A stretch of 12,166 nucleotides of DNA from Actinomycetota bacterium. GTDB lineage: Bacteria > Actinomycetota > Acidimicrobiia > Spongiisociales > ZC4RG35. Where the stretch lies: contig JAPUJM010000087.1 of the NCBI GenBank assembly GCA_027296205.1, forward strand, positions 1 through 12,166, in the 5' to 3' direction. This document shows, in pieces, positions 1-6,607 of the stretch. Position numbers and translations under genes: made by a program. Positions within the stretch are counted from its first letter, which is position 1; every line of letters begins with the position of its first letter. Below the pieces are notes generated by a model. That model was given only the letters and a program-made list of their open reading frames with translations. It was not told the origin of the DNA and did not search any database.

Positions 1-308
1 ATCGATCGCAGCTTGTCCCGGGATCGGCTGATCCCGTCGGAACTACTCACCGTGAAGACATCAGCCATTTCGAACTGACGAACGACGGCTGCCCCGTAGA
101 AGGTGTAGCTGGCTCCGATTCGGGGGATGACGGCGTCCGGACTGACCTCCTCACCCCGAAACAAGACCCTGGGTCGTCGGGCGGTGATGTCCATGTAGCA
201 GCGGAGGTAGTCGACCACGGCTACCTCGTGTCCCCGACTCAGCGCTGCTTGTTTCAGCCGAGCCGTCGAGTAGAGGCCGGAGCTGCGGGAGAGGATGGCG
301 ATCTTCAC
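1..308 (-). CDS. rimK: Ribosomal protein S6--L-glutamate ligase RimK, N-terminal part (gene continues beyond the window)
   Basis: This is the first 102 codons of an ATP-grasp ligase that in E. coli adds glutamates to the C-terminus of ribosomal protein S6 in the cytoplasm. The translated start reads MKIAILSR, followed by RCYMDI near residue 40, DAVIPRIG and TFYG around residues 57-70, RQFEM near 80 and RDKLRS at the window edge. These match the RimK pre-ATP-grasp domain almost word for word. The ATP-grasp catalytic part lies outside the window. The start is GTG at 308-306. It overlaps the stop of the upstream protease gene in the sequence GTGA, so translation of the two is probably coupled. 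Family identity is secure; whether the target here is S6 or another protein is inferred from the family. Confidence 0.9.
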   Translation of the reverse strand, partial: MKIAILSRSSGLYSTARLKQAALSRGHEVAVVDYLRCYMDITARRPRVLFRGEEVSPDAVIPRIGASYTFYGAAVVRQFEMADVFTVSSSDGISRSRDKLRS

Positions 309-760
309 GTCTGCTCCAATCTGGCAGGACGTCCACCGAGATAGCTGCGCCCCGGGTCGACCAGGAACTCCGTTCTGATGCTCCGTCGCCCCAGCAACAT
401 GCGATATGTCATCTCATCTCGTGTCGTCAGGTTGATGAGGGTCTCGAATTCCCGACCTGCCACCTTGAGTCGAGTGCGAATGACCGGCCGCATCTCCGTC
501 CTTCCACCCGGGTTGCGCACCTTTCGCTCCTTGACGACCTCGGCCTCACAGACGATCGAGGGGTGGTGTTTCCTCTGTCTTGGGTGGATCTCGAAACTCA
601 CGTAGGGAACCCCGTCTTTCTCCAAGCGAACGATGTTGAAGGCGTGCAGCGACGAATTGTCGGCCCCGGTATCGACCTTTGCCTTTATCTCGGTGACGCC
701 GAATTCGGGCATCTGCACCCATTCCCGCCAACCGATGGTGGCTGGTAACTGTCTTGCCAT
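305..760 (-). CDS. rimB: RimB-like ATP-dependent zinc protease family protein (retropepsin-like, DUF785)
   Basis: The product is about 151 residues, typical for the RimB/RloA family, whose members usually sit beside rimK and are thought to act in the same S6-modification pathway. The sequence shows IGWREWV near residue 9, then IKAKVDTGADNSSLHA with the D-T-G-A aspartic-protease-like motif at about residues 30-33, a basic middle segment, and MLLGRRSI near the C-terminus, a second hallmark of the fold. The ATG at 760-758 was chosen because family members begin just before the IGWREW motif. A TTG at 811 and a GTG at 790 are in frame and would add up to 17 residues, but none of the three has a convincing ribosome-binding site. 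The gene precedes rimK with a 4-base overlap, so a two-gene operon is likely. Despite the family name, the fold is aspartic-protease-like, and proteolysis has to be inferred. Confidence 0.85.
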   Translation of the reverse strand: MARQLPATIGWREWVQMPEFGVTEIKAKVDTGADNSSLHAFNIVRLEKDGVPYVSFEIHPRQRKHHPSIVCEAEVVKERKVRNPGGRTEMRPVIRTRLKVAGREFETLINLTTRDEMTYRMLLGRRSIRTEFLVDPGRSYLGGRPARLEQT

Positions 761-814
761 CCCTGACCAAAGGGTAGATGGTATTTTCACCTCAACATCA
801 AGACTGAGCAAAGT

Positions 815-849
815 TGATATTTGACATATCAGGTTTTATGATTCATAAT
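815..849 (+). promoter_or_regulatory. hsp20 promoter with two perfect dyads over the -35 and -10 elements
   Basis: A consensus -35 TTGACA (821-826) is followed after 17 bases by CATAAT (844-849), one of the best sigma-70-type promoters in the window. The -35 lies in the perfect inverted repeat TGATAT-N5-ATATCA (815-831). The -10 lies in the perfect inverted repeat TTATGA-T-TCATAA (836-848). Two dyads centred 19 bp apart on the core elements suggest repressor operators. The HAIR element bound by HspR and the CIRCE element bound by HrcA are not present. The promoter reads toward the small heat-shock gene at 895; transcription would begin near 856. The dyads may also affect the divergent rimB-rimK pair. 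Confidence 0.6.
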
Positions 850-894
850 CCCTGTTGAAATGACACACCGGAACCTAAAGAGGAGAATTACCAG

Positions 895-1293
895 ATGATT
901 CATCGTTTCGATCCGTTCTTCGAGGCCGACAATCGGTCCTCGACATGGCGATACTTCCTGGCTGCCGACACTTACCGAGTCGAAGACACCTTCTATCTCG
1001 AAGTGGACGCCCCGGGGGTCCAGCTGGAGGACATCGACATCGAAGTCGAGAAGAAGCACCTCACCGTGACCGTCGAGCGTCATGAGTTGGCCGACGAGGG
1101 TCGCACCGACATCGCTCGTGGTCGTCCAATCGGTAGGTTTGCTCGCCGCTTCTTCCTGGGCGACGGGCTCGACGGCGAAGGCGTCGAAGCCTCCTACGAA
1201 AACGGGGTTCTGACACTGTCGATCCCGGTGAGCGAGGCCTCCAAGGCCCGCAAGGTCGCGATCACGGCCGGCTCAAGCGGCTCCCAGGAGTAG
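895..1293 (+). CDS. Small heat-shock protein, Hsp20/alpha-crystallin family
   Basis: This is a 132-residue ATP-independent holdase chaperone that binds unfolding proteins in the cytoplasm and forms oligomers. A short N-terminal arm (MIHRFDPFFEAD) leads into the alpha-crystallin domain at about residues 26-112: YRVEDTFYLEVDAPGV, then DIDIEVEKKHLTVTVE, then RRFFLGDGLD, closing with the family signature ENGVLTLSIP at 102-111. A weak I/V-x-I tail motif (VAI, 121-123) is present, followed by a Gly/Ser tail. The ATG start is preceded by AGGAG at 881-885 with 9-base spacing. The gene has its own promoter upstream and a strong hairpin downstream, so it is probably monocistronic. It is divergent from rimB-rimK. 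Confidence 0.95.
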   Translation: MIHRFDPFFEADNRSSTWRYFLAADTYRVEDTFYLEVDAPGVQLEDIDIEVEKKHLTVTVERHELADEGRTDIARGRPIGRFARRFFLGDGLDGEGVEASYENGVLTLSIPVSEASKARKVAITAGSSGSQE

Positions 1294-1307
1294 TCCCCCG
1301 CACAACC

Positions 1308-1347
1308 GAGAGTCCCGACCCAGCCTGCTTCCTGGGTCGGGACTCTC
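1308..1347 (+). terminator. Strong hairpin terminator after hsp20
   Basis: A perfect 16-bp stem (1308-1323 pairing with 1332-1347) with an 8-base loop starts 14 bases after the hsp20 stop codon. It has no long T tract (the tail is TCGCG), as is common in GC-rich actinobacteria, so termination strength is inferred from the stem. It separates hsp20 from the DUF3179 gene. Confidence 0.75.
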
Positions 1348-1419
1348 TCGCGTCGATACCGATTGACCAAAATCGGACCGGATGGATTAGTTGGCCATCC
1401 TCAGGCGTTTCAATCGAAC

Positions 1420-2430
1420 GTGAAGTACGCCTACGGGCTTTTGGCCGTGGCCCTGCTGGCCGTCGTTGCCTTCTGGTTTGTCGGATCAACCGCAAATCGA
1501 TTTCAGGTCGACGCGGGTCCAATCGTGGTGCCTGAGGGCGTCCATGATCCGGTTGCTGCCGGTGAGCCGGTTCCAAACGACTTCCGGCAACTGCTCCCCC
1601 GGGACGCCATCCTCCCGATTTACAACCCGACCTTCAAACCGGCGGCCGAATCGGACTGGCCTGACGACGTACTCGTCATCGGCATCGAACTGGATGGCGA
1701 GGCCAAGGCGTATCCGGTCAGTTTCCTCAATCGACGGGAGATGGTCATCGATTGGATCGGCGGCACACCGATCCTCGTCAGCTGGTGACCACTCTGCGCA
1801 ACGGCGATGGTCCATCGCCGAGACCTGAACGGAGAAGTCCTCGTGCTGGGTAACCAGGGGGCACTCTTGGGGAACGCGATGACATGGTGGGACCACGATA
1901 CGGGAAGCGTCTGGAGCCAGCCTCTGGGCGAGGCCGTGATGGGACCCCGGACCGGCGACCGTCTCGAGCTGATGGCGGCACAACTGACATCTTGGGGCAC
2001 CTGGAAGGAAGACAATCCGTCGACCGTTGCTCTCGACGCTCCGGCGCGGGGGTCGGGGTTCGAGATCGAATCGATGACGATCGTGGTCGACTTTGGTGAC
2101 GAAGCGGGGGTCTATCCGGTGTCGGTTCTGTCTGAGCATGGCCCCGCCAACGATCTCATTGCCGACGTGCCGATATCGGTTGTGCTCGACCCGAAGACGA
2201 CGGACCGCTGGAAGGTCTTTCATCGACGGGTCGGGGATCAAGTTCTCACCCTTGCTGTCTCCGGTGACGATCTGGTGGATTTGGAGACCGGAACCATCTG
2301 GGACCCATCGAACGGGAGGGCGCTCTCCGGCCGGCTTTCCGGCGAGATCCTCGATGTGTTGCCTGGGTTCACCTCATTCGAGAAGGACACCAGGACCTTT
2401 TGGCCTGATGCCAAGGTATGGCAAGGTTGA
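1420..2430 (+). CDS. DUF3179 family protein, candidate selenoprotein (in-frame TGA read as Sec in a UPLC motif)
   Basis: One reading frame runs from 1420 to 2430 with a single internal TGA at 1786-1788 (336 residues if read through). An N-terminal hydrophobic segment (about residues 5-22, GLLAVALLAVVAFWFVG) suggests a signal anchor with the rest outside the membrane. The DUF3179 body follows: VIGIELDGEAKAYPVSFLN, WIGGTPILVSW, then TGA-P-L-C. In the family this last site reads Y-C-P-L-C, so TGA replaces the first Cys of the CPLC motif (U123, C126). After it the homology continues without decay: GSVWSQPLGEAVMG, a second half at about residues 218-270 resembling the first (IVVDFGDEAGVYPVSVL), and GTIWDPSNGRALSG. 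A SECIS-like hairpin lies just downstream. The family's function is unknown; a thiol/selenol redox role is inferred. Start uncertain: GTG 1420 puts the membrane segment at the N-terminus; TTG 1363 also fits but lacks a ribosome-binding site. The alternative is a one-base nonsense allele or sequencing error. Confidence 0.8.
1802..1820 (+). promoter_or_regulatory. Bacterial SECIS-like hairpin in the DUF3179 coding sequence
   Basis: A perfect 7-bp stem, CGGCGAT (1802-1808) with ATCGCCG (1814-1820), closes a five-base loop GGUCC (1809-1813). It begins 13 bases after the in-frame TGA. Bacterial SECIS elements lie immediately 3' of the UGA and need a G early in the apical loop; in E. coli fdhF the key loop bases are G23-U24 counted from the U of UGA. 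Here the G-G-U falls at positions 24-26 on the same count. No bulged U like that of fdhF is seen. The hairpin would recruit SelB; selB and selC are not in the window. Confidence 0.65.
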
Positions 2431-2466
2431 GGTCTCTTCTCAGCCGATCGCCACTAGCTTGGTCCC

Positions 2467-2646
2467 ATGGATCCTGACGTAGCTGACCAGAAACGACAGA
2501 TGCCGGCCTGGCTGCTGGGGATGATGATCGCCGCTGTCCTCTTCGCGATTGGTTTTGTGATTTTTCAGGCGCTCGGCTTTGGAGACAACCCGGTGTTGGA
2601 ATCAGGGGCGTTCCCGCCAGGTTCGCCGTCGGTGATTGGTTGGTGA
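2467..2646 (+). CDS. Small single-pass membrane protein of unknown function (59 residues)
   Basis: A short frame starting ATG and ending TGA encodes 59 residues: a polar N-terminus (MDPDVADQKRQMPAW), one clear hydrophobic helix at about residues 16-36 (LLGMMIAAVLFAIGFVIFQAL), then a short Pro/Gly/Ser-rich tail (FPPGSPSVIGW). The charge pattern, with basic residues just before the helix, suggests the N-terminus stays in the cytoplasm. It lies 36 bases after the DUF3179 stop and 16 bases before the preferred MFS start, on the same strand. No good ribosome-binding site precedes the ATG, so translation may depend on the upstream gene. I do not recognise a family. Confidence 0.6.
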   Translation: MDPDVADQKRQMPAWLLGMMIAAVLFAIGFVIFQALGFGDNPVLESGAFPPGSPSVIGW

Positions 2647-2662
2647 CCGAGGTCCACGCATC

Positions 2663-3862
2663 GTGGCCTCTGCACAGCGTCGGGCCCTGGCCACGATTGC
2701 CGTTGGCCAGCTCTTCGCTCTCAGCCTCTGGTTCTCCGCCTCAGCGGTAGCCCCACAGCTCCGGGACTTGTGGAGCCTCGACACGGGCCAGGAGGCCGGC
2801 TTGACCCTCGCCGTTCAGCTGGGGTTTGTCGTTGGCGCCTTGCTCTCTGCCGTCTTCAACCTCGCCGACGTGATTCCGAGCCGCCGGCTCTTCCTCTTCA
2901 GCGCCGTGGGCGGTGCATTGGCCAATCTCGGCTTGCTGTTCATGAGCGAGTCAACGGTCATGGTCACTTTGGGGCTCCGCTTCTTGACGGGGGTCTTTCT
3001 GGCCGGCGTCTACCCGGCAGGGCTCAAGGTGATGGCCGGATGGTTCAAAGCCGGCCGTGGCATGGCCTTGGGAGTGCTCGTCGGGGCGCTGACACTGGGT
3101 TCGGCATCTCCTCATCTCGTCCGTGGCCTAGGACTCGAGTGGCAGGGAGTCGTGATTGCCGCTTCGGCCTTCACGTTCGTCGCTGCCGGGATGATGACTC
3201 GGGTGGGGGACGGCCCTCATGAGGTGCCCACCCAGAGCTTCCAGTGGCACCAGTTGGGTCTCGTGGTGCGCAATAGAGGAGTTCGGCTCTCCACGTACGG
3301 GTACCTCGGCCACCAGTGGGAGTTGTACGCGATGTGGACATGGACCGCGGCCTTTCTCGCTGCCTCGGCGTCGGCGTTCGGGGGCAGCTATGGCTCGATA
3401 CCACTGATCACCTTTGCTGTGATCGGCGTGGGTGGCCTCGGTTCGTGGCGGGCCGGGTCCCTGGCCGATCGACTGGGTCGAACCCGGGTTGCCGGAGGGG
3501 CGATGGTTGTGTCGGGCACTTGCGCGGCATTGACCCCGCTCGTGTTTGGCACGGCCCCGTGGGTGGTCCTGCCTTTCATGTTGGTGTGGGGCCTGACGGT
3601 GGTGGCTGATTCCGCCCAGTTCTCCACCATGGTCGTCGAGACAGCCGAGGACGCTGTCAGAGGAACCGCTCTGACCCTGCAGACGGCGGTCGGCTTCCTG
3701 CTCACACTGGTCACGATTCGCTGGGTGCCGGCGATTGCCGAGAGTGTGGGTTGGCAGTGGGCTTTCCCGATACTGGCCATCGGTCCGGCGCTTGGCGTGG
3801 TGGCCATGGTCAGGCTGGCGAGGAGCCCGCAAGCCCGGCAACTGGCGGGAGGTCGTGGCTGA
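2663..3862 (+). CDS. Major facilitator superfamily (MFS) transporter
   Basis: The product is about 399 residues, normal for a 12-helix MFS carrier in the cytoplasmic membrane. Hydrophobic helices follow one another along its length. The loop around GWFKAGRGMALGVLVGALTLGS matches the MFS segment joining early helices in the N-terminal half, and SWRAGSLADRLGRTRVAGG is the equivalent G-x-L-A-D-R-x-G-R loop at the start of the second half. GTALTLQTAVGFLLTLVT is a late helix. The wording resembles the CynX/NarK-like branch, but the substrate cannot be named. GTG at 2663 was chosen because GAGGT (2649-2653) lies 9 bases upstream; the TTG at 2636 would overlap the small membrane gene and has no such site. 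It is the last gene of the cluster that begins with the DUF3179 gene. Confidence 0.9.
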   Translation: MASAQRRALATIAVGQLFALSLWFSASAVAPQLRDLWSLDTGQEAGLTLAVQLGFVVGALLSAVFNLADVIPSRRLFLFSAVGGALANLGLLFMSESTVMVTLGLRFLTGVFLAGVYPAGLKVMAGWFKAGRGMALGVLVGALTLGSASPHLVRGLGLEWQGVVIAASAFTFVAAGMMTRVGDGPHEVPTQSFQWHQLGLVVRNRGVRLSTYGYLGHQWELYAMWTWTAAFLAASASAFGGSYGSIPLITFAVIGVGGLGSWRAGSLADRLGRTRVAGGAMVVSGTCAALTPLVFGTAPWVVLPFMLVWGLTVVADSAQFSTMVVETAEDAVRGTALTLQTAVGFLLTLVTIRWVPAIAESVGWQWAFPILAIGPALGVVAMVRLARSPQARQLAGGRG

Positions 3863-4022
3863 GTGCTCTCCAAGGTAAGTACGGTCGCATGCTTCGGCGA
3901 GGCAGGGGCGTCGCCTCGCCAGGACGCAGGACGAATGCGCACCCGGTGCGGTGCGCAGAGGACGAGGACACCGCGAGCGGCGTCATCTGTCCGTTGAGAC
4001 GTCATCGTATTTACGTTGGGGG
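3862..4022 (+). repeat. Two-part dispersed repeat, copy 1 (split by 97 bp)
   Basis: The left part (3862-3891) matches 6608-6637 at 25 of 30 positions, including an exact 15-base run AAGTACGGTCGCATG. The right part (3989-4022) matches 6637-6669 at 27 of 34 aligned columns and ends in CGTTGGGGG. The two parts are contiguous in the 6.6-kb copy but separated here by 97 bp (3892-3988) holding two hairpins. The right part overlaps the 3' end of the patatin gene and encodes its last dozen or so residues on the other strand. The comparison was made by eye. Confidence 0.6.
3896..3957. terminator. Pair of hairpins between converging genes, probable bidirectional terminator
   Basis: Two perfect 8-bp stems stand in the 120-bp gap between the converging MFS and patatin genes. 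The first is 3896-3903 with 3913-3920 (GGCGAGGC/GCCTCGCC, 9-base loop). The second is 3936-3943 with 3950-3957 (TGCGCACC/GGTGCGCA, 6-base loop). Neither has a T tract on either side. The position between converging ends suggests termination; both lie inside the 97 bp that interrupts the repeat. Confidence 0.5.
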
Positions 4023-4870
4023 GCACACAGTGCTCTCCGCGCAGCCGCATGACCGATGTCAAACAGCTCGGCAGCGAGACTCGGGGAGACGTCGAAGTCG
4101 AGTGAGTCGTGGTCGACCACCACTTCGACGACCCGATCAAGAGGGCCGCACATCGGTGGCAGGTCCTCTTGGGCCGAGATCCCGGCGCCGATCACGGCCG
4201 TGGCCAGTGAAACCGGGCCCTTGATCTCGTGGTGGGGGTGGTGACCCGGAGGCGGACGCAGCCTGAATCCAATCGATGACGAATTTCTCGGGACCAGCTG
4301 GGCCGGAAAGCGGGCGGTCATCGCCCCGTCCGCCATCAGGAGCTCCTCTCCGCTGACACGATCGGTCAGCCGCACCGGCTCGAAGACAAACGGGACCGAT
4401 AATGACATGAGCACGGCCCGTGCGACCGGAAAGGCCCTGGGGTCGTGACTCAGACCCGGCAAGTCGTTGGGCAGGACGATTCCGCGGCCATGGTTCAGAT
4501 CCGTGGCGACAACCATGAGGGAGCCGTCGGGAAGGTCACCGAAACCCCTGATTCCCTTCGACCTCAGAAGTCGGCGAAGAACCGCTTCGAGCTTGGACCC
4601 GGAATGGAAGCCGAGGCGGAACATCATCGAGATGTTCTTGCGCAGCGAGCTCTTGCCGGTGAGACCGGGCCAATCTATCCCGGTCACTGCATGCCGCAGC
4701 TCACCGGGGCCAAACCCGGCCGCCACCAGCGATGCAACCATCGCACCTGCCGATGTCCCCACCGTTTGCTCGAATACGTAACCATCGTCCATGGCTGCGG
4801 CAGCGGCTCCCGCCAGGGCTATGCCCTTTACGCCTCCACCCTCGAATACACCGGTGATCTGCTCTCTCAT
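3983..4870 (-). CDS. Patatin-like phospholipase family protein
   Basis: This is a 295-residue patatin-type acyl hydrolase, expected to cleave lipid acyl esters with a Ser-Asp dyad. The oxyanion-hole motif FEGGGVKGIALAGA is at residues 9-22, the nucleophile elbow GTSAG at 38-42 (Ser40), and the catalytic Asp is in ADGAMTARFP (Asp181-Gly-Ala). MSLSVPFVFEPV (about 155-166) is the usual core strand-helix segment. No signal peptide or membrane helix is seen, so it is probably cytoplasmic or secreted by another route. The ATG at 4870 places the first motif at the family-typical distance; an upstream TTG at 4900 is in frame. It lies 42 bases downstream of the vanW-type gene on the same strand, so the two are likely cotranscribed. 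The last codons fall within the dispersed repeat, so the C-terminal tail is probably not conserved. Confidence 0.9.
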   Translation of the reverse strand: MREQITGVFEGGGVKGIALAGAAAAAMDDGYVFEQTVGTSAGAMVASLVAAGFGPGELRHAVTGIDWPGLTGKSSLRKNISMMFRLGFHSGSKLEAVLRRLLRSKGIRGFGDLPDGSLMVVATDLNHGRGIVLPNDLPGLSHDPRAFPVARAVLMSLSVPFVFEPVRLTDRVSGEELLMADGAMTARFPAQLVPRNSSSIGFRLRPPPGHHPHHEIKGPVSLATAVIGAGISAQEDLPPMCGPLDRVVEVVVDHDSLDFDVSPSLAAELFDIGHAAARRALCAPQRKYDDVSTDR

Positions 4871-4912
4871 GTACCGCTGAAGGCGCCGGCAACGAACCAA
4901 ATTCCTGGCTTG

Positions 4913-6592
4913 TCAGGTACCCGTCGTCGGTATCCGGTTTCCGTTGCAGTCGATACCTTCCCCCGGGCGATAGTTGGCCTCGAATGTGTCTATCACGACG
5001 GTCCCATCCGGGTAGGTCCTTTGACGATCCGTCTCCACATGGGTGCACCTGTTGCGTCGGGAGACCCGCTGCCCGACTTCTACGACGTCGATGTGCTTGG
5101 TGGAGTACATCGTCACTGTGATGGACCGGTCGGTGTAAGACGTCCAGATCAGAACCGGGTAGTCGGTGGTGTTGTTGAGGATGAGGTCCGGCGACGGATT
5201 CGAGATGGTGGCCTCCCTCCCATACGGGTATCGTGAGAAGTAGATCGAGTGACTCCGGTATGAGTCGATGTCGAGCCCGGCGAAATAGGCTGCGTTGAAG
5301 ATCGTCGTGGCGAACTGGGACACACCCCCTCCGACCTCGTCGGTTAGACGCCCGGAGCGGATCGCACCCGCGGCCAAGAATCCCTTTTCCCTGGTCCGCT
5401 CGCCCACATGCTCGTTGAGTGACACCGTTTGGCCGGGAACGAGGTAGATGCCGCGAACGATGTCGGCCATCAATTGGATGTTGGTCACCCTGGACTGGCA
5501 GCACGAGTGCCGGGTCGTGAACTCTCCCACCTTGTCGACTATCAGTGTGCCGTCCGACCAGGCCACCAAATCGGGGTTGTCAGTCGCTCTGGGCTCGAGG
5601 CGCCACGGACCCTTCCCACCGGCCAGGATCGCCTCGGCCGCTTGGCGAACAGATGAGCGATCGCAGCAAACCGGAGGGGGGTCGCCGGCGCTGACCACGA
5701 CCAAGTCACCATCGACGACGTCCATCGTCGGCGCCTCGAAACGGCCAACCGGCTTGTCGAATGCAGACTCCAGCTCGGTCTGTAGCCCGGTCACGTCGAA
5801 CTCGACTTGATACTGCCCACCGTTGGCTTTGGCCCGCAGATGTCGTCGCAGCGCGGCCGTCGTCAGGGTCTTGTGGGCCGATCCGACCAGAACCTCCATG
5901 CCACCTTTCGTCAAACCATTGAGCCGCTCGCTGGTGGCCTCGGCTTCCGAGTCGGTGACAGCGGGGGTCACCACCAGCTGTTTCGCTTCGATCGTTTGCG
6001 GCCCTTCCATCAGGTCGATGTCGCCGATGCGTGCCACCAGATCGTCGATATCGATCGAGAGACCGCTCACCCCAGGGATGACATAGAGGCGGTGGGCCCC
6101 ATCCAAAGTGAGAACTGGCTCGATGGGTGATGCGAGGACCATCTCGGGCGCTTCGGCCAGACGTTCTCCGGCGACAGCCGGATCAAAGACGATGAGGTCG
6201 GCGACTTCTATGACGCTGAAGAAGGACTCCGACCAGGCGAGAAAGACGTCCATCGAGCTGCCCGCATGCCGAGCGGTGGTGACCTCGTCGAGAACCGATG
6301 ACGTGTCGTAGGAAAAGCCGAGCTCTCCTGCTGTCGTCGCCAGGTCCTCGCCGCCGGTAACGAGGTAGATCGGTGTTCCGAGCAGATCCTCGGCCCTGGA
6401 CTCGACAACCCCCCTGGCATCATCGATCGACGCGCCCGACAGGTCTATGCCGGCGAAATGCACATTCCCGGCGACGGTCGAGCCTTCTGTCGAAAGGTGA
6501 TTGGCCCACGCCAGAGCGACCATGATGAAGATGAGGGCAACAGCCGCGGCTCCCCATGGCCAGAGATGATGCGGAGCCTTGTGCCTGGCCAC
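4913..6592 (-). CDS. VanW family protein with peptidoglycan-binding-type repeats
   Basis: The product is 559 residues. A short basic start is followed by one membrane anchor (about residues 13-30), leaving the rest outside the cell. Residues about 40-310 are two repeats of the putative peptidoglycan-binding type common before VanW domains (FAGIDLSGASIDDARGVV, GELGFSYD). The VanW domain covers about 356-500: CCQSRVTNIQLMADIVRG, PGQTVSLNEHVGERT, then GGGVSQFATTIFNAAYFAG and SIYFSRYPYGREATI. Six cysteines (309, 310, 364, 365, 516, 549) could form three external disulfides. VanW is named from a vancomycin-resistance cluster but its role is unknown; cell-wall association is the safe statement. The GTG start lacks a clear ribosome-binding site. 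The gene leads a probable two-gene transcript with the patatin and diverges from the Crp-type regulator 85 bp away. Confidence 0.9.
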   Translation of the reverse strand: MARHKAPHHLWPWGAAAVALIFIMVALAWANHLSTEGSTVAGNVHFAGIDLSGASIDDARGVVESRAEDLLGTPIYLVTGGEDLATTAGELGFSYDTSSVLDEVTTARHAGSSMDVFLAWSESFFSVIEVADLIVFDPAVAGERLAEAPEMVLASPIEPVLTLDGAHRLYVIPGVSGLSIDIDDLVARIGDIDLMEGPQTIEAKQLVVTPAVTDSEAEATSERLNGLTKGGMEVLVGSAHKTLTTAALRRHLRAKANGGQYQVEFDVTGLQTELESAFDKPVGRFEAPTMDVVDGDLVVVSAGDPPPVCCDRSSVRQAAEAILAGGKGPWRLEPRATDNPDLVAWSDGTLIVDKVGEFTTRHSCCQSRVTNIQLMADIVRGIYLVPGQTVSLNEHVGERTREKGFLAAGAIRSGRLTDEVGGGVSQFATTIFNAAYFAGLDIDSYRSHSIYFSRYPYGREATISNPSPDLILNNTTDYPVLIWTSYTDRSITVTMYSTKHIDVVEVGQRVSRRNRCTHVETDRQRTYPDGTVVIDTFEANYRPGEGIDCNGNRIPTTGT

Positions 6593-6607
6593 GTCCGGTT
6601 GATAGTA

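Noticed and set aside
761..894. HspR (HAIR) or HrcA (CIRCE) operator upstream of hsp20
   Set aside because: Neither the CTTGAGT-N7-ACTCAAG pattern nor the TTAGCACTC-N9-GAGTGCTAA pattern is present; other dyads are.
1363..1391. Promoter for the DUF3179 gene (TTGACC at 1363 with ATTAGT 17 bases on)
   Set aside because: The -10 matches consensus at only three positions and lacks the key first bases; too weak to list.
1786..1788. In-frame TGA read as a pseudogene-making stop or a frameshift in the DUF3179 gene
   Set aside because: The frame is the same on both sides, no residues are lost, the stop replaces exactly the conserved Cys, and a SECIS-like hairpin follows. A one-base sequencing error remains possible and is stated.
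1786..1788. Genome-wide reassignment of TGA to an amino acid
   Set aside because: TGA terminates rimB, the small membrane gene, the MFS, patatin, vanW and Crp-type genes at family-typical ends.
1486..2241. Minus-strand open frame of 251 codons opposite the DUF3179 gene
   Set aside because: No family resemblance and low-complexity Arg/Pro/His composition; the plus strand carries clear homology through both halves.
3388..4140. Minus-strand frame of 250 codons opposite the MFS gene and overlapping the patatin 3' end
   Set aside because: Shadow frame; the Thr/Ser/Arg-rich product is not protein-like, and it conflicts with two well-supported genes.
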